From assembly GCF_042677865.1 (NCBI RefSeq), contig NZ_JBHUDD010000041.1:47933-111932 (forward strand): a stretch of DNA of 64,000 nucleotides, written 5' to 3'. Shown here piece by piece: positions 33,630-43,518 of this stretch (its first letter is position 1; every line of letters starts with the position of its first letter). Made by a program: the position numbers and the translations under genes. The notes under the pieces are model-generated. The model saw only the letters and a list, made by a program, of their open reading frames with translations, did not search any database and had not been told where the DNA came from. Source of the DNA: Lutimaribacter salitolerans (GTDB lineage Bacteria; Pseudomonadota; Alphaproteobacteria; Rhodobacterales; Rhodobacteraceae).

Positions 33630-34214
33630 ATGATCATGCCGCTTGACGCCCTTGATAACGTGCCCGACGAGGCGTTGCTGGTGCTGTTCGCCAATGGCGA
33701 TACGGCAGCGGCGCGGGTGCTGACGCTGCGGCTGACACCCCGGGTCATGGCGCATGCGTATCGTCTGTTGGGCGAGAGGGCCGAGGCCGAGGATGTCGCG
33801 CAGGAGGCGATGATGCGCCTGTGGCGCATCGCCCCCGACTGGCGGCAGGGCGAGGCGCAGGTGACCACCTGGCTGTATCGCGTGGTGGCGAACCTGTGCA
33901 CCGATCGCCTGCGACGGCGGCGCGGGGTGGATATCGACAGCGTGCCGGAACCCGTCGATCCGGCGGCGGGTGCGGAACAGGGACTGCTGGAGCAGGCCCG
34001 CGCCGACGCGTTGCAGACCGCGCTGGCGCAGTTGCCCGACCGGCAGCGACAGGCGGTGGTGCTGCGCCATATAGACGGGTTGGGGAATCCGCAGATCGCC
34101 GAGATCATGGAGATCGGCGTCGAGGCGGTGGAATCCCTGACCGCACGGGGAAAGCGGGCGCTGAGCGCGGCATTGGCCGGGCGCAAAGAGGATTTGGGGT
34201 ATGGCGATGACTGA
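33630..34214 (+). CDS. ECF-type RNA polymerase sigma factor
   Basis: About 194 residues. Region 2 has RLLGERAEAEDVAQEAMMRL (the DVAQE box) and WLYRVVANLCTDRLRRRRG; region 4 has LPDRQRQAVVLRHIDGLGNP followed by an HTH with VEAVESLTARGKRAL. Extracytoplasmic-function sigma factors respond to envelope or metal stress. Starts at GTG 33627 or ATG 33630/33636 are all possible. Its stop overlaps the next gene, and a CnrX-like sensor follows, giving a CnrYXH-like set. Confidence 0.92.
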   Translation: MIMPLDALDNVPDEALLVLFANGDTAAARVLTLRLTPRVMAHAYRLLGERAEAEDVAQEAMMRLWRIAPDWRQGEAQVTTWLYRVVANLCTDRLRRRRGVDIDSVPEPVDPAAGAEQGLLEQARADALQTALAQLPDRQRQAVVLRHIDGLGNPQIAEIMEIGVEAVESLTARGKRALSAALAGRKEDLGYGDD

Positions 34215-34584
34215 CAAGGACAGGATGGATCGTGATCTGGCGGGGCTCTTTGATGCAGCACGGCGGGCCGCGCCCGAGCCGTCGCCCGATCTGCTGGCTC
34301 GGGTGCTGGCGGATGCACAGGCGGTGCAGGCCGAACAGGCCGCGCCCACGCCCGCCCGGTCGCCCAGCCGGGTGACGCGCTGGCGTCAATTCGTCGACAC
34401 TCTGGGCGGCTGGCCCGCGATGGCCGGGCTGGTCAGCGCCGGGGTGGCGGGGCTGTGGCTGGGCATCAACCCGCCCGAGGTTCTGTCGGCGCTGCCGCTG
34501 GCCGGGTTCGGCACCTCGGATGGCGCGCTGATTGGCATGATGCCGGGCGTCGAACTGGACCTGCTGGCGTATGAGGAAGGATAA
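34201..34584 (+). CDS. Probable anti-sigma/membrane partner of the ECF sigma factor
   Basis: 127 residues, overlapping the end of the sigma gene by 14 bases. The N-terminal cytoplasmic part (LAGLFDAARRAAPEPSPDLL) is followed by one hydrophobic helix (WPAMAGLVSAGVAGLWLGI) and a short periplasmic tail. No zinc-anti-sigma HxxxCxxC motif is present. Its position between sigma and sensor suggests the anti-sigma role; that is inference from context, not motif. Confidence 0.7.
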   Translation: MAMTDKDRMDRDLAGLFDAARRAAPEPSPDLLARVLADAQAVQAEQAAPTPARSPSRVTRWRQFVDTLGGWPAMAGLVSAGVAGLWLGINPPEVLSALPLAGFGTSDGALIGMMPGVELDLLAYEEG

Positions 34585-34587
34585 GCC

Positions 34588-35115
34588 ATGGCCGATACCG
34601 AAACACCCAAGGCGCCGCGCATGAAGCTGTGGCTGCGCGGGCTGCTGTTTGCCTCGCTGGCGCTGAATCTGGCGGTGGTCGGGGTGGTCGCCGGTGCGAT
34701 CTGGCGTCACGATGGCGATGACGAAAGGCGGCGCGGCCCGCGTGCCGATCACGTCAGCCTCGCCTATATCCGCGCCCTCAGCGATGAGGACAAGCGCGCG
34801 ATCCGCACGGCGATGCGCGCCGAGATGCCCGACCGGGATGTCTTGCGCGCGCAGCTTCGCGACAGTTTCAACCCGGTTCTTGACGCGCTGCGCCGCGAAA
34901 CCATCGACCGCGACGGGCTGGCCGGGTTGCTGGAGGCGCAGTTCGAGCAGGGCGCAGAGGCGCGGATGCGGGCGCGCGGCCTGATGCTGGACCGGCTGGC
35001 GGGCATGAGCCTGGAAGACCGCCGCGCCTTTGCCGACCGGCTGGAGCAGGAGTTGGACAGCATGGACCGGCGCGGCAAGACACGCGACGGCAAGACCGGG
35101 GGCAACGACCGATAG
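34588..35115 (+). CDS. CnrX/ZraP-like periplasmic sensor
   Basis: 175 residues. A short basic N-terminus, one helix (LWLRGLLFASLALNLAVVGV) and a long helical periplasmic domain rich in Arg/Glu, with DEDKRAIRTAMRAE and ALRRETIDRDGLAGLLEAQF in the style of the heavy-metal resistance/CnrX and Spy-like families. It may bind metal or misfolded proteins and signal to the membrane partner. It starts three bases after the preceding stop. No His/Met-rich metal site is evident, so the ligand is uncertain. Confidence 0.8.
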   Translation: MADTETPKAPRMKLWLRGLLFASLALNLAVVGVVAGAIWRHDGDDERRRGPRADHVSLAYIRALSDEDKRAIRTAMRAEMPDRDVLRAQLRDSFNPVLDALRRETIDRDGLAGLLEAQFEQGAEARMRARGLMLDRLAGMSLEDRRAFADRLEQELDSMDRRGKTRDGKTGGNDR

Positions 35116-35142
35116 GCCCGCGCACTGGTCAGGCTGCCGTGA

Positions 35143-36528
35143 TCAGGCCGCCGTCTGCCTTGCCAGCGTCACCGTGTTGCGCCCGCCGGTCTTGGCGCTG
35201 TAGAGCGCGCGGTCGGCCTGCGCCAGCAGCGCCTCGGGCGCGCGTGTGGCATCCCTGACCCTGTCCATCGCAAGACCGACGCTGATCGTCTGACGCAGGG
35301 GGGTGGGGCAGCCCGGCACCATGATCGGCGCATCCCCCACGGCCCGGCACAGCGCGCTTGCGGCGGCCTTGGCCTGGGTGCAGGTGCCGCGCGGGGCGGC
35401 GATCAGGAATTCTTCGCCGCCGATGCGGGCCAGCAGATCGCCGGGGCGCAGCGCCACGCGCAGACGCGCGGCCACCTGCTGCAAAACTGCATCGCCCACT
35501 GCATGGCCGTGGCTGTCATTCACCACCTTGAAGTGATCCAGATCGGCGATCATCACCGCCAGACCCTGCCTGCGCGCGCGTGCCTCTTGTGCCATGCGGG
35601 CCAGTTGCGGCAGGGCGTAGCGGCGATTGTAAAGCCCGGTCAGCGGATCGGTGACGGCGGCGCGCAGGCCGTCGTGCACCGTGTCGCGGAGCCGATCCGC
35701 GCGGTGCTTGGCCGCGATCAGCCGGTTGAGCCTCAGGTCGAGTTCGGTCGCGGGCAGGGCCGCGATGGCGACGTCATGGGCCCCGCGTTCCAGCGCGTCA
35801 GCCATCAGCGGGTCATCCCTGTCGGGCACCAGCGCCATGATTGCCATCGCGCGGGTTTCGGGCTGCGCGCGCAGCCCGGAAATCAGGTGCAGTGCGGGAT
35901 CGTCGGGCCGCCCTGTCAGCAGGACCAGACCCAGATCAGGCGCGCCGCCATCGGGCAGCGCGCGCATCAGGTGCGGCCCGTCGAGCACGGCCACGCTGTG
36001 CCCCATCCGGGCGTTGAGCGATGCGCGCAGCCCCGCCGCCGCCGCGCCATCCGCCCCCATCACCGCGATGCGGGCGGCATACTGGAACATCTGCGCAGGT
36101 TCGGCCAGACCCAGGGCGCGGGTCGATCCCTCGCGCAGGCGCAATTCCTCAAGACCTTCACTGGCGCGGAGCAGGCAGCGGATGCGCGCCAGCAGCAGGC
36201 TGTCGTTGACCGGGCGTTCCAGCACCGCATCGGCCCCGGCCTGCAAGGCATCGATGCGCAGCGTGGTGGCATGCGCGGGTGTGATCATCACGATCGGCAG
36301 TTCCCCCGCAGTATGTCGTGCCCTGATGGAACCGCACAGCGCCAGCCCCGACATGTCGCGCAGTTCCGGCGCAATCACCGCCAGCGCCGCGCCGCCATCG
36401 GCCAGTTGCGCCAGCGCCTCGGCCCCGGTTCCGGCCAGTACGGTGTCGTAGAACGCCGAGGCCAGCCGCGCCCGCATCACGATGCGGTTTATGGGAAGCG
36501 GATCAACGACCAGAATTCGGGCGGGCAT
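35143..36528 (-). CDS. PleD-like diguanylate cyclase with degenerate receiver domains
   Basis: 461 residues: two receiver-like domains (about 3-120 and 150-275), then GGDEF (about 290-455). The cyclase has GGEEF (370-374) and the inhibitory RxxD site (RPGD, 361-364), so synthesis and product feedback look intact. In REC1 the position of PleD Asp53 is Ala (VIAPELRDMSG), the acidic pair is D-P and the usual Lys is Arg; REC2 also lacks the Asp (VLLTGRPDD). Control by phosphorylation is therefore unlikely and the domains may serve dimerisation. A DUF3572 gene lies divergent. Confidence 0.88.
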   Translation of the reverse strand: MPARILVVDPLPINRIVMRARLASAFYDTVLAGTGAEALAQLADGGAALAVIAPELRDMSGLALCGSIRARHTAGELPIVMITPAHATTLRIDALQAGADAVLERPVNDSLLLARIRCLLRASEGLEELRLREGSTRALGLAEPAQMFQYAARIAVMGADGAAAAGLRASLNARMGHSVAVLDGPHLMRALPDGGAPDLGLVLLTGRPDDPALHLISGLRAQPETRAMAIMALVPDRDDPLMADALERGAHDVAIAALPATELDLRLNRLIAAKHRADRLRDTVHDGLRAAVTDPLTGLYNRRYALPQLARMAQEARARRQGLAVMIADLDHFKVVNDSHGHAVGDAVLQQVAARLRVALRPGDLLARIGGEEFLIAAPRGTCTQAKAAASALCRAVGDAPIMVPGCPTPLRQTISVGLAMDRVRDATRAPEALLAQADRALYSAKTGGRNTVTLARQTAA

Positions 36529-36611
36529 GCGGGCAACCTGTCTCTTGCAATTTCCATGCCGTCAGTTTTTATGGCGAGAGGTTAAGAAAACCTTTCCGGG
36601 AAAGTTCGAAT

Positions 36612-36896
36612 TTGTCCTACACGCAGGAATCCGCCGAAACGCTGGCCCTGACGGCCCTTGGCTGGCTGGCAGGAAACGAGGACCTGCTGCCGGTCTTCAT
36701 GGGGGCCAGCGGGCTGTCCGAGGATGATCTGCGCGCGCGCGCCGCCGATCCCGAATTTCTGGGCGCGGTGCTGGATTTCCTGATGATGGACGATGCGTGG
36801 GTGATGCAGTTCTGTGACGAAACCGCGACGGCTTATGCTGCGCCGGGGCAGGCGCGCGCGGCCCTGCCGGGCGGCGAGCAGGTCCACTGGACCTGA
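36612..36896 (+). CDS. DUF3572 protein (TTG start)
   Basis: 94 residues. ETLALTALGWLAGNEDLLPV and DPEFLGAVLDFLMMDDAWVM with a terminal ALPGGEQVHW match the DUF3572 family, small soluble alphaproteobacterial proteins of unknown role. No ATG lies in the right place; TTG reads MSYTQESAET, the expected N-terminus. Family members are commonly next to pleD-like genes, as here. Possibly a partner in cell-cycle signalling, but that is speculation. Confidence 0.85.
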   Translation: MSYTQESAETLALTALGWLAGNEDLLPVFMGASGLSEDDLRARAADPEFLGAVLDFLMMDDAWVMQFCDETATAYAAPGQARAALPGGEQVHWT

Positions 36897-36907
36897 CGGT
36901 CAGAGTA

Positions 36908-37363
36908 TCAAAGCGTTTTCAATGGCGTCCCTGCGTCGCCGCGCAGTTTGGTCAGCAGGCGTTTCAACTCGTCTTCTTCGCCCGGGTCCAGTTGCGCGGC
37001 CATGATGGCGGCATTTTCGCGCGCAAAGGGCGTGGCGGTCTGGATCGCGCGGCTGCCCCTGGCGGTCAGCGCAACGCGGCGCGTGCGCCTGTCGTCGGTA
37101 CCGGACGAGCGCGCCAGCAGCCCGTCGTCCTCCATCGCGCGCAGGGCACGGCTGGTGGCGGTGCGGTCGATGCCGACGAAGTCGGCGATGTCGGAGGGCT
37201 GGCTCAGCCCCTCGTTCCCGACGGCCAGCAGGATGCACCAAGTCGTGCGTGTCAGGCCCAGCGTGCGCAGCTGCTCATCCAGCCGCCGTTCCTGCAGCCG
37301 CGCGGCGACGGACAGGTGATAGCCAAGCGATTTGTGCAGGCGATAGGGCATGGTGTCGGTCAT
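36908..37363 (-). CDS. MarR-family transcriptional regulator
   Basis: 151 residues. The winged HTH (about 35-110) includes LSQPSDIADFVGIDRTATSR, then RAMEDDGLLARSSGTDDRRT, the DDRR wing. It probably responds to phenolic or oxidative ligands, as the family often does. The start was taken at MTDTMPYRLHK; other in-frame starts lie far upstream. The stop converges with the DUF3572 gene 11 bases away. The regulated gene is unclear. Confidence 0.9.
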   Translation of the reverse strand: MTDTMPYRLHKSLGYHLSVAARLQERRLDEQLRTLGLTRTTWCILLAVGNEGLSQPSDIADFVGIDRTATSRALRAMEDDGLLARSSGTDDRRTRRVALTARGSRAIQTATPFARENAAIMAAQLDPGEEDELKRLLTKLRGDAGTPLKTL

Positions 37364-37463
37364 GCGCTCAAATGCGAGGCAACGGGGTGGAAAGTCAAGC
37401 AAGGGGGCTTGCGATGGCGGCGGGCACGGGCCACGGTCGCGGCGGATTGCGCAGGGGGCAGGC

Positions 37464-38153
37464 ATGGATATTCGCGGCATCATCTTTGACAAGGACGGCA
37501 CCCTGTTCGATTTCGGGGCAACCTGGAATGGCTGGGCCGCCGGCGTCATCGCCGAGCTGTCGGGCGGTGACCCGGATCTGGCACAGGCGTTGGCTGATGC
37601 CGCGCGTTTCGATCTTGCAGGCGGTGTGTTTCAGCCCGACAGCCCGGTGATCGCCGGCACCGCGCGCGAGGCGGCGGAGTGTCTGGCCAGTGCGCTGCCC
37701 GGGCGCGATGTGGATCAGATCGAGGCGCTGCTGAACGCCAAGGCGGCGCTGGCCCCGCTGGCCCCGGCGGTGCCGCTGGACCCGTTCCTGACCGCGCTGG
37801 TGGCGCGGGGGCTGCGGCTGGGGGTGATGACCAATGACAGCGAATATGCCGCCCATGCCCATCTGCGCGCGGTGGGGGTTACCGCGCATTTCGATTTCAT
37901 CGCCGGATTTGACAGCGGCCATGGCGCGAAACCCGCACCGGACCCTCTGCTGGCCTTTGCAACCGCGATGGCGCTGGCCCCGGAGACGGTGGTGATGGTG
38001 GGCGACAGCACCCATGACCTGGTCGCCGGGCGCGCGGCGGGCATGCACACGCTGGGCGTTCTGACCGGCATGGCGGGCGTGGACGAGCTTGCGCCCTTTG
38101 CCGACGCGGTGCTGCCGGACATTGGCCATATCCCCGGCTGGCTGGACGCCTGA
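37464..38153 (+). CDS. HAD-family hydrolase (phosphoglycolate phosphatase-like)
   Basis: 229 residues. IIFDKDGTLFDFGATW is motif I with two Asp, VMTNDSEYAAHAH is motif II, and GAKPAPDPLLAFA then VMVGDSTHDLVAGRAAGM are motifs III and IV. This is the HAD subfamily IA, Gph/Pgp-like. It probably dephosphorylates small metabolites such as 2-phosphoglycolate. It overlaps no gene and is followed by the MttB-family gene after about 105 bases. Confidence 0.92.
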   Translation: MDIRGIIFDKDGTLFDFGATWNGWAAGVIAELSGGDPDLAQALADAARFDLAGGVFQPDSPVIAGTAREAAECLASALPGRDVDQIEALLNAKAALAPLAPAVPLDPFLTALVARGLRLGVMTNDSEYAAHAHLRAVGVTAHFDFIAGFDSGHGAKPAPDPLLAFATAMALAPETVVMVGDSTHDLVAGRAAGMHTLGVLTGMAGVDELAPFADAVLPDIGHIPGWLDA

Positions 38154-38260
38154 GGCGGCGCATCCCTGTCTGAATCCGACGCAATCCGTCGCGATCCGGC
38201 AGGATCGGCGCGGGACTGCGTGGTCTGCTGATCCCCAGATCAGGGACAGGAGCGCAAGCC

Positions 38261-39826
38261 ATGGCGGACGGTGCAGACCCCACACGCAGAAAACGCGGAG
38301 GCGGACGGGCGGGCAACGCGGCGCGGCGCGGAACGGCGGTGATCGAGCAGTCGCCCTGGCGCTTGCCGGTCAACATCGACCGCCCCACCGAACCCCTGAC
38401 CGGGGAGGGGATCGAGGCGATCCACAACGCGGCCATGGTCATCCTCGAAGAGATCGGGATCGAGTTCCTGAACGCCGAGGCACTGGAGATCATGCGCGAG
38501 GCGGACTGCACCATCGACGGCGAGAACGTGCGCATGGGGCGCGATTTCGTGATGGAGATGATCGGCCGCGCGCCGTCGCAATTCACCATCACCCCGCGTA
38601 ATCCCGACCGGCAGATCACGCTGGGCGGCAATCATATCCTGTTCGGCAACGTGTCCTCGCCGCCGAATTACTGGGATATGGAACTGGGCCGCAAGCTGCC
38701 CGGCACGCGCGAAATGTGCCGCAACCTGCTCAAGCTGACGCAGTATTTCAACTGCATCCATTTTGCCGGCGGCTATCCGGTGGAACCTGTGGATATCCAT
38801 GCCAGCGTGCGCCACCTGGATGTTCTGTATGACAAGCTGACGCTGACCGACAAGGTGATGCACGCCTACTCCCTCGGGCCCGCGAGGGTCGAGGATGTGA
38901 TGGAGATGGTGCGCATCGCCGGTGGCCTGAGCCATGACGAGTTCGATGCCACGCCGCACATGTACACCAACATCAACTCGACCTCGCCGCTGAAACATGA
39001 CGAGCCGATGCTGGATGGCTGGATGCGGCTGGCGCGGCGCGGACAGGGGCTGGTGGTGACGCCCTTCACGCTGGCGGGCGCGATGGCCCCGGTGACCATG
39101 GCCGGTGCCGTTGCGCAATCGCTGGCCGAGGCGCTGTGCGCGATCGCGCTGGCGCAATACATCAAGCCGGGTGTGCCCTGCGTGATCGGCACTTTCACCA
39201 GCAACGTCGACATGAAATCTGGCGCGCCCGCGTTCGGCACGCCGGAATACATGCGCGCCACCCAGATGACCGGACAGATGGCGCGGTTCTATGGCCTGCC
39301 GCTGCGGTCATCGGGCGTTTGCGCGGCGAATGTGCCCGACGGTCAGGCGATGTGGGAGACCTCCAACAGCCTGTGGGCAGCAGTGCAGTCGGGCAGCAAC
39401 ATGGTCTATCACGCCGCCGGATGGCTGGAGGGCGGGCTGATCGCCAGCCCCGAGAAATTCGTGATGGACTGCGAGGTGATCCAGCAGATCCAGCGATATC
39501 TTGAGCCGGTGATCTGCGACACCTCGCCCGATGCGCTGGCGCTGGACGCGATCCGCGAAGTCGGCCCGGGCGGTCATTTCTTTGGCACGCAACACACGCA
39601 GGATCGGTATACATCGGCCTTTTACCAGCCATTCCTGTCGGATTGGCGCAATTTCGAAGGCTGGGAAGCGGCCGGCGCCATCTGGACGCCCGAGCGTGCG
39701 CATCGCGTCTACAAGGACATCATCGCCCATTTCGAGGCCCCTCCGATGGACGAGGCCGTTCGCGAGGAATTGTCGGATTTCGTGGCGCGCCGAAAGTTCG
39801 AAGGCGGGGCGCCGACGGATTTCTGA
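38261..39826 (+). CDS. MttB-family (non-pyrrolysine) methyltransferase
   Basis: 521 residues with no in-frame amber codon, so a member of the MttB superfamily without pyrrolysine, like the glycine betaine methyltransferase group. A basic N-terminal tail precedes the barrel. GGNHILFGNVSSPPNYWDME, GGYPVEPVDIHASVRHLDVL and NMVYHAAGWLEGGL are conserved-looking family segments. It may transfer a methyl group from a quaternary amine to a corrinoid protein, but no corrinoid protein gene is adjacent. Sarcosine oxidase genes elsewhere in the window would use downstream products. Strong RBS (AGGAG). Confidence 0.9.
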   Translation: MADGADPTRRKRGGGRAGNAARRGTAVIEQSPWRLPVNIDRPTEPLTGEGIEAIHNAAMVILEEIGIEFLNAEALEIMREADCTIDGENVRMGRDFVMEMIGRAPSQFTITPRNPDRQITLGGNHILFGNVSSPPNYWDMELGRKLPGTREMCRNLLKLTQYFNCIHFAGGYPVEPVDIHASVRHLDVLYDKLTLTDKVMHAYSLGPARVEDVMEMVRIAGGLSHDEFDATPHMYTNINSTSPLKHDEPMLDGWMRLARRGQGLVVTPFTLAGAMAPVTMAGAVAQSLAEALCAIALAQYIKPGVPCVIGTFTSNVDMKSGAPAFGTPEYMRATQMTGQMARFYGLPLRSSGVCAANVPDGQAMWETSNSLWAAVQSGSNMVYHAAGWLEGGLIASPEKFVMDCEVIQQIQRYLEPVICDTSPDALALDAIREVGPGGHFFGTQHTQDRYTSAFYQPFLSDWRNFEGWEAAGAIWTPERAHRVYKDIIAHFEAPPMDEAVREELSDFVARRKFEGGAPTDF

Positions 39827-39918
39827 GACCCGGAGATATGCTTTAAATTGAAAGTATTGATACATTCTTAACAATACCTGCAGTAGCCTTTCGCAAGTAA
39901 CCAGTGAAAGGAGCGGGC

Positions 39919-40506
39919 ATGCACGGGCTGATGAACCGGGCCATCGAATGCTTCATGCGCGACACCTATGGCAATGCCCGCTGGGCCGAGGTGGTTCTTG
40001 CCGCGCGACTGGATTTCGATGGGTTCGAGGCGATGTTGCGTTATGACCCGGCGCTGACCTGCCGGGTACTGGACGCGATCACCGATACTCTGGGCAAGCC
40101 GCGCGATGATCTGCTGGAAGATATCGGGACCTATCTCGTGTCGCATACCAAGACGGAACCGCTGCGCCGTCTTTTGCGATTTGGCGGGGTCACGTTCGTG
40201 GAGTTCCTGCATTCGCTGGATGAACTCCCCGAGCGTGCCCGGCTGGCGGTGGACGATCTCGACCTGCCGCCGCTGGAATTGCGTGACCACACCGCCAACC
40301 GGTTCAGTCTGACAGTGCGGGCAGAGACACATGGTTTTGGCCATGTGATGATCGGTGTTCTGCGCGCCATGGCCGATGACTACGGCGCGCTTGTGATGCT
40401 GGAACATCGGGGCGGGCAGGCGGGTGTCGAGGTGATCTCGATCGCGCTTGTCGAAACCGAGTTTGCAGAGGGGCGCAGCTTTCACCTTGGGGCAAGGGCG
40501 GGCTGA
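39919..40506 (+). CDS. H-NOX (haem-NO-binding fold) protein lacking the haem ligand residues
   Basis: 195 residues. It starts MHGLMNRAIECFMRDTYG, a classic H-NOX N-terminus, and aligns by eye with soluble guanylate cyclase beta1. The region FVEFLHSLDELPERARL matches the proximal-helix segment, but Pro104 stands where the haem-ligating His (His105 in sGC) should be. The YxSxR propionate-binding motif reads V133-R-A135-E-T137. Pro118 of the family is kept. A His (98) six residues earlier is the only nearby substitute. It may bind no haem or bind it differently. Strong AAAGGAG RBS; the HNOBA-GGDEF gene begins one base after its stop. Confidence 0.85.
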   Translation: MHGLMNRAIECFMRDTYGNARWAEVVLAARLDFDGFEAMLRYDPALTCRVLDAITDTLGKPRDDLLEDIGTYLVSHTKTEPLRRLLRFGGVTFVEFLHSLDELPERARLAVDDLDLPPLELRDHTANRFSLTVRAETHGFGHVMIGVLRAMADDYGALVMLEHRGGQAGVEVISIALVETEFAEGRSFHLGARAG

Positions 40507-40507
40507 C

Positions 40508-41509
40508 GTGGGAACGCAGGGGCTGGTTCAGGTTCTGGATGCGTTGTGCCCGATGCATGTGATGCTGTCTGGCACCGGCCATGTGACACATGCGGGCGCG
40601 ACGCTGCGCAAGCTGCGCCCGGCCGAGCGGCTGAACGGTGCGCGGTTTCTCGAACTGTTCGAGGTGCAGCGCCCGCGCGGGGTGTCGGCCATGGCCGATT
40701 TGCGCCGCGCGGCAGGCGTGAAGCTGCATCTGCAGTTCCGAGACCCGCCCATGACCGGGTTCAAGGGCGTGCTGGTGCCCTGGCAGGATGGCGCGGTGAT
40801 CAACCTGTCCTTCGGTATCTCGATCCTTGACGCGGTGCGGGACTACGCCCTGACCAGCGCCGATTTCGCGGCCACTGACATGACGGTGGAAATGCTCTAC
40901 CTGGTCGAGGCGAAGTCTGCCGCGATGGCGGCCAGCCGCAAGCTCAACCAGCGGCTCCAGGTCGCCAAGATCGCAGCCGAGGAGCAGGCCTTTACCGACA
41001 CGCTGACCGGGTTGAAGAATCGTCGCGCGCTGGATCACGTGCTGGACCGGCTGGGCGCCAGCGGCGCGACCTTTGCCCTGATGCATGTGGACCTGGATCA
41101 TTTCAAGGCCGTCAACGATACGCTTGGCCATCCGGCGGGTGATCATGTGCTGCAAGAGGTGGCGCGCATTCTGGTGGGCGAAACCCGCGACGAGGATACG
41201 GTAGCGCGGGTTGGCGGCGACGAGTTCGTGCTTGTGCTGCAAGGATTGACCGACACCGGCAAGCTGGACGCAATCGCGCGCCGCATCATCACCCGCCTGG
41301 AGCAGCCGGTACCGTTCGAGGGCGAACTGGCCCGCATCTCGGGCAGCATTGGCACCAGCCTGTCCAGCCTGTATGACCGGCCAGACCCCGACCGGATGAT
41401 GGCCGACGCCGACCTGGCGCTCTACACGTCGAAGCGGCAAGGGCCCGCACAGCACACGTTCTATGATCCCGGCCCCGATCCGAAGATGCTCACCGTGCCC
41501 GGACCCTGA
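40508..41509 (+). CDS. HNOBA-GGDEF diguanylate cyclase
   Basis: 333 residues, GTG start one base after the H-NOX stop. Residues about 10-135 match the H-NOX-associated (HNOBA) domain of guanylate cyclases: FELF-type core (FLELFEVQRP), then VNLSFGISI-type sequence (GAVINLSFGISILDAV) and LTSADFAATDMTVEMLYLVE. A short coiled coil (about 135-160) leads to a GGDEF domain with intact GGDEF (236-240) and RxxD I-site (RDED, 227-230). It should make c-di-GMP under control of the H-NOX-like partner. The coupling inference comes from adjacency and the known H-NOX/HNOBA partnership. Confidence 0.9.
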   Translation: MGTQGLVQVLDALCPMHVMLSGTGHVTHAGATLRKLRPAERLNGARFLELFEVQRPRGVSAMADLRRAAGVKLHLQFRDPPMTGFKGVLVPWQDGAVINLSFGISILDAVRDYALTSADFAATDMTVEMLYLVEAKSAAMAASRKLNQRLQVAKIAAEEQAFTDTLTGLKNRRALDHVLDRLGASGATFALMHVDLDHFKAVNDTLGHPAGDHVLQEVARILVGETRDEDTVARVGGDEFVLVLQGLTDTGKLDAIARRIITRLEQPVPFEGELARISGSIGTSLSSLYDRPDPDRMMADADLALYTSKRQGPAQHTFYDPGPDPKMLTVPGP

Positions 41510-41593
41510 AGTTGCGCAGTCGTTCGGCTGCCCTTTGCGATGCCGGGGACAATGTCGACAAACCGAGTGTTCAATTACGAATTTTTGGGGAAA

Positions 41594-41668
41594 TGGCAGC
41601 CCGTAGGGGAATCGAACCCCTCTTTCCAGGTTGAAAACCTGGCGTCCTAACCGATAGACGAACGGGCC
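41594..41668 (-). tRNA. tRNA-Glu (anticodon TTC), CCA encoded
   Basis: 75 nt including CCA. GGCCCGT pairs with ACGGGCT (G-U at the end), the D arm has TATCGGTTAGGA, the anticodon arm is CCAGG-TTTTCAA-CCTGG giving TTC, the T arm is GAGGGGTTCGATTCCCCT, and the discriminator is G. It sits alone between the cyclase gene and recJ. Confidence 0.97.
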
Positions 41669-41765
41669 ACTCTTGTGGTGTGGGCGGTGTGTAGAAAAAG
41701 CCGCCGCTGCGCGCAAGGGAAAAAACGGGGGTTGGGCAAAAAAGGTTGCGCCTGAACGGGAGGGA

Positions 41766-43511
<1,746 letters not shown>

Positions 43512-43518
43512 GCCCGGA

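Noticed and set aside
38261..39826. Pyrrolysine-containing trimethylamine methyltransferase
   Set aside because: The frame has no internal amber codon, and no pyl or corrinoid protein genes are nearby.
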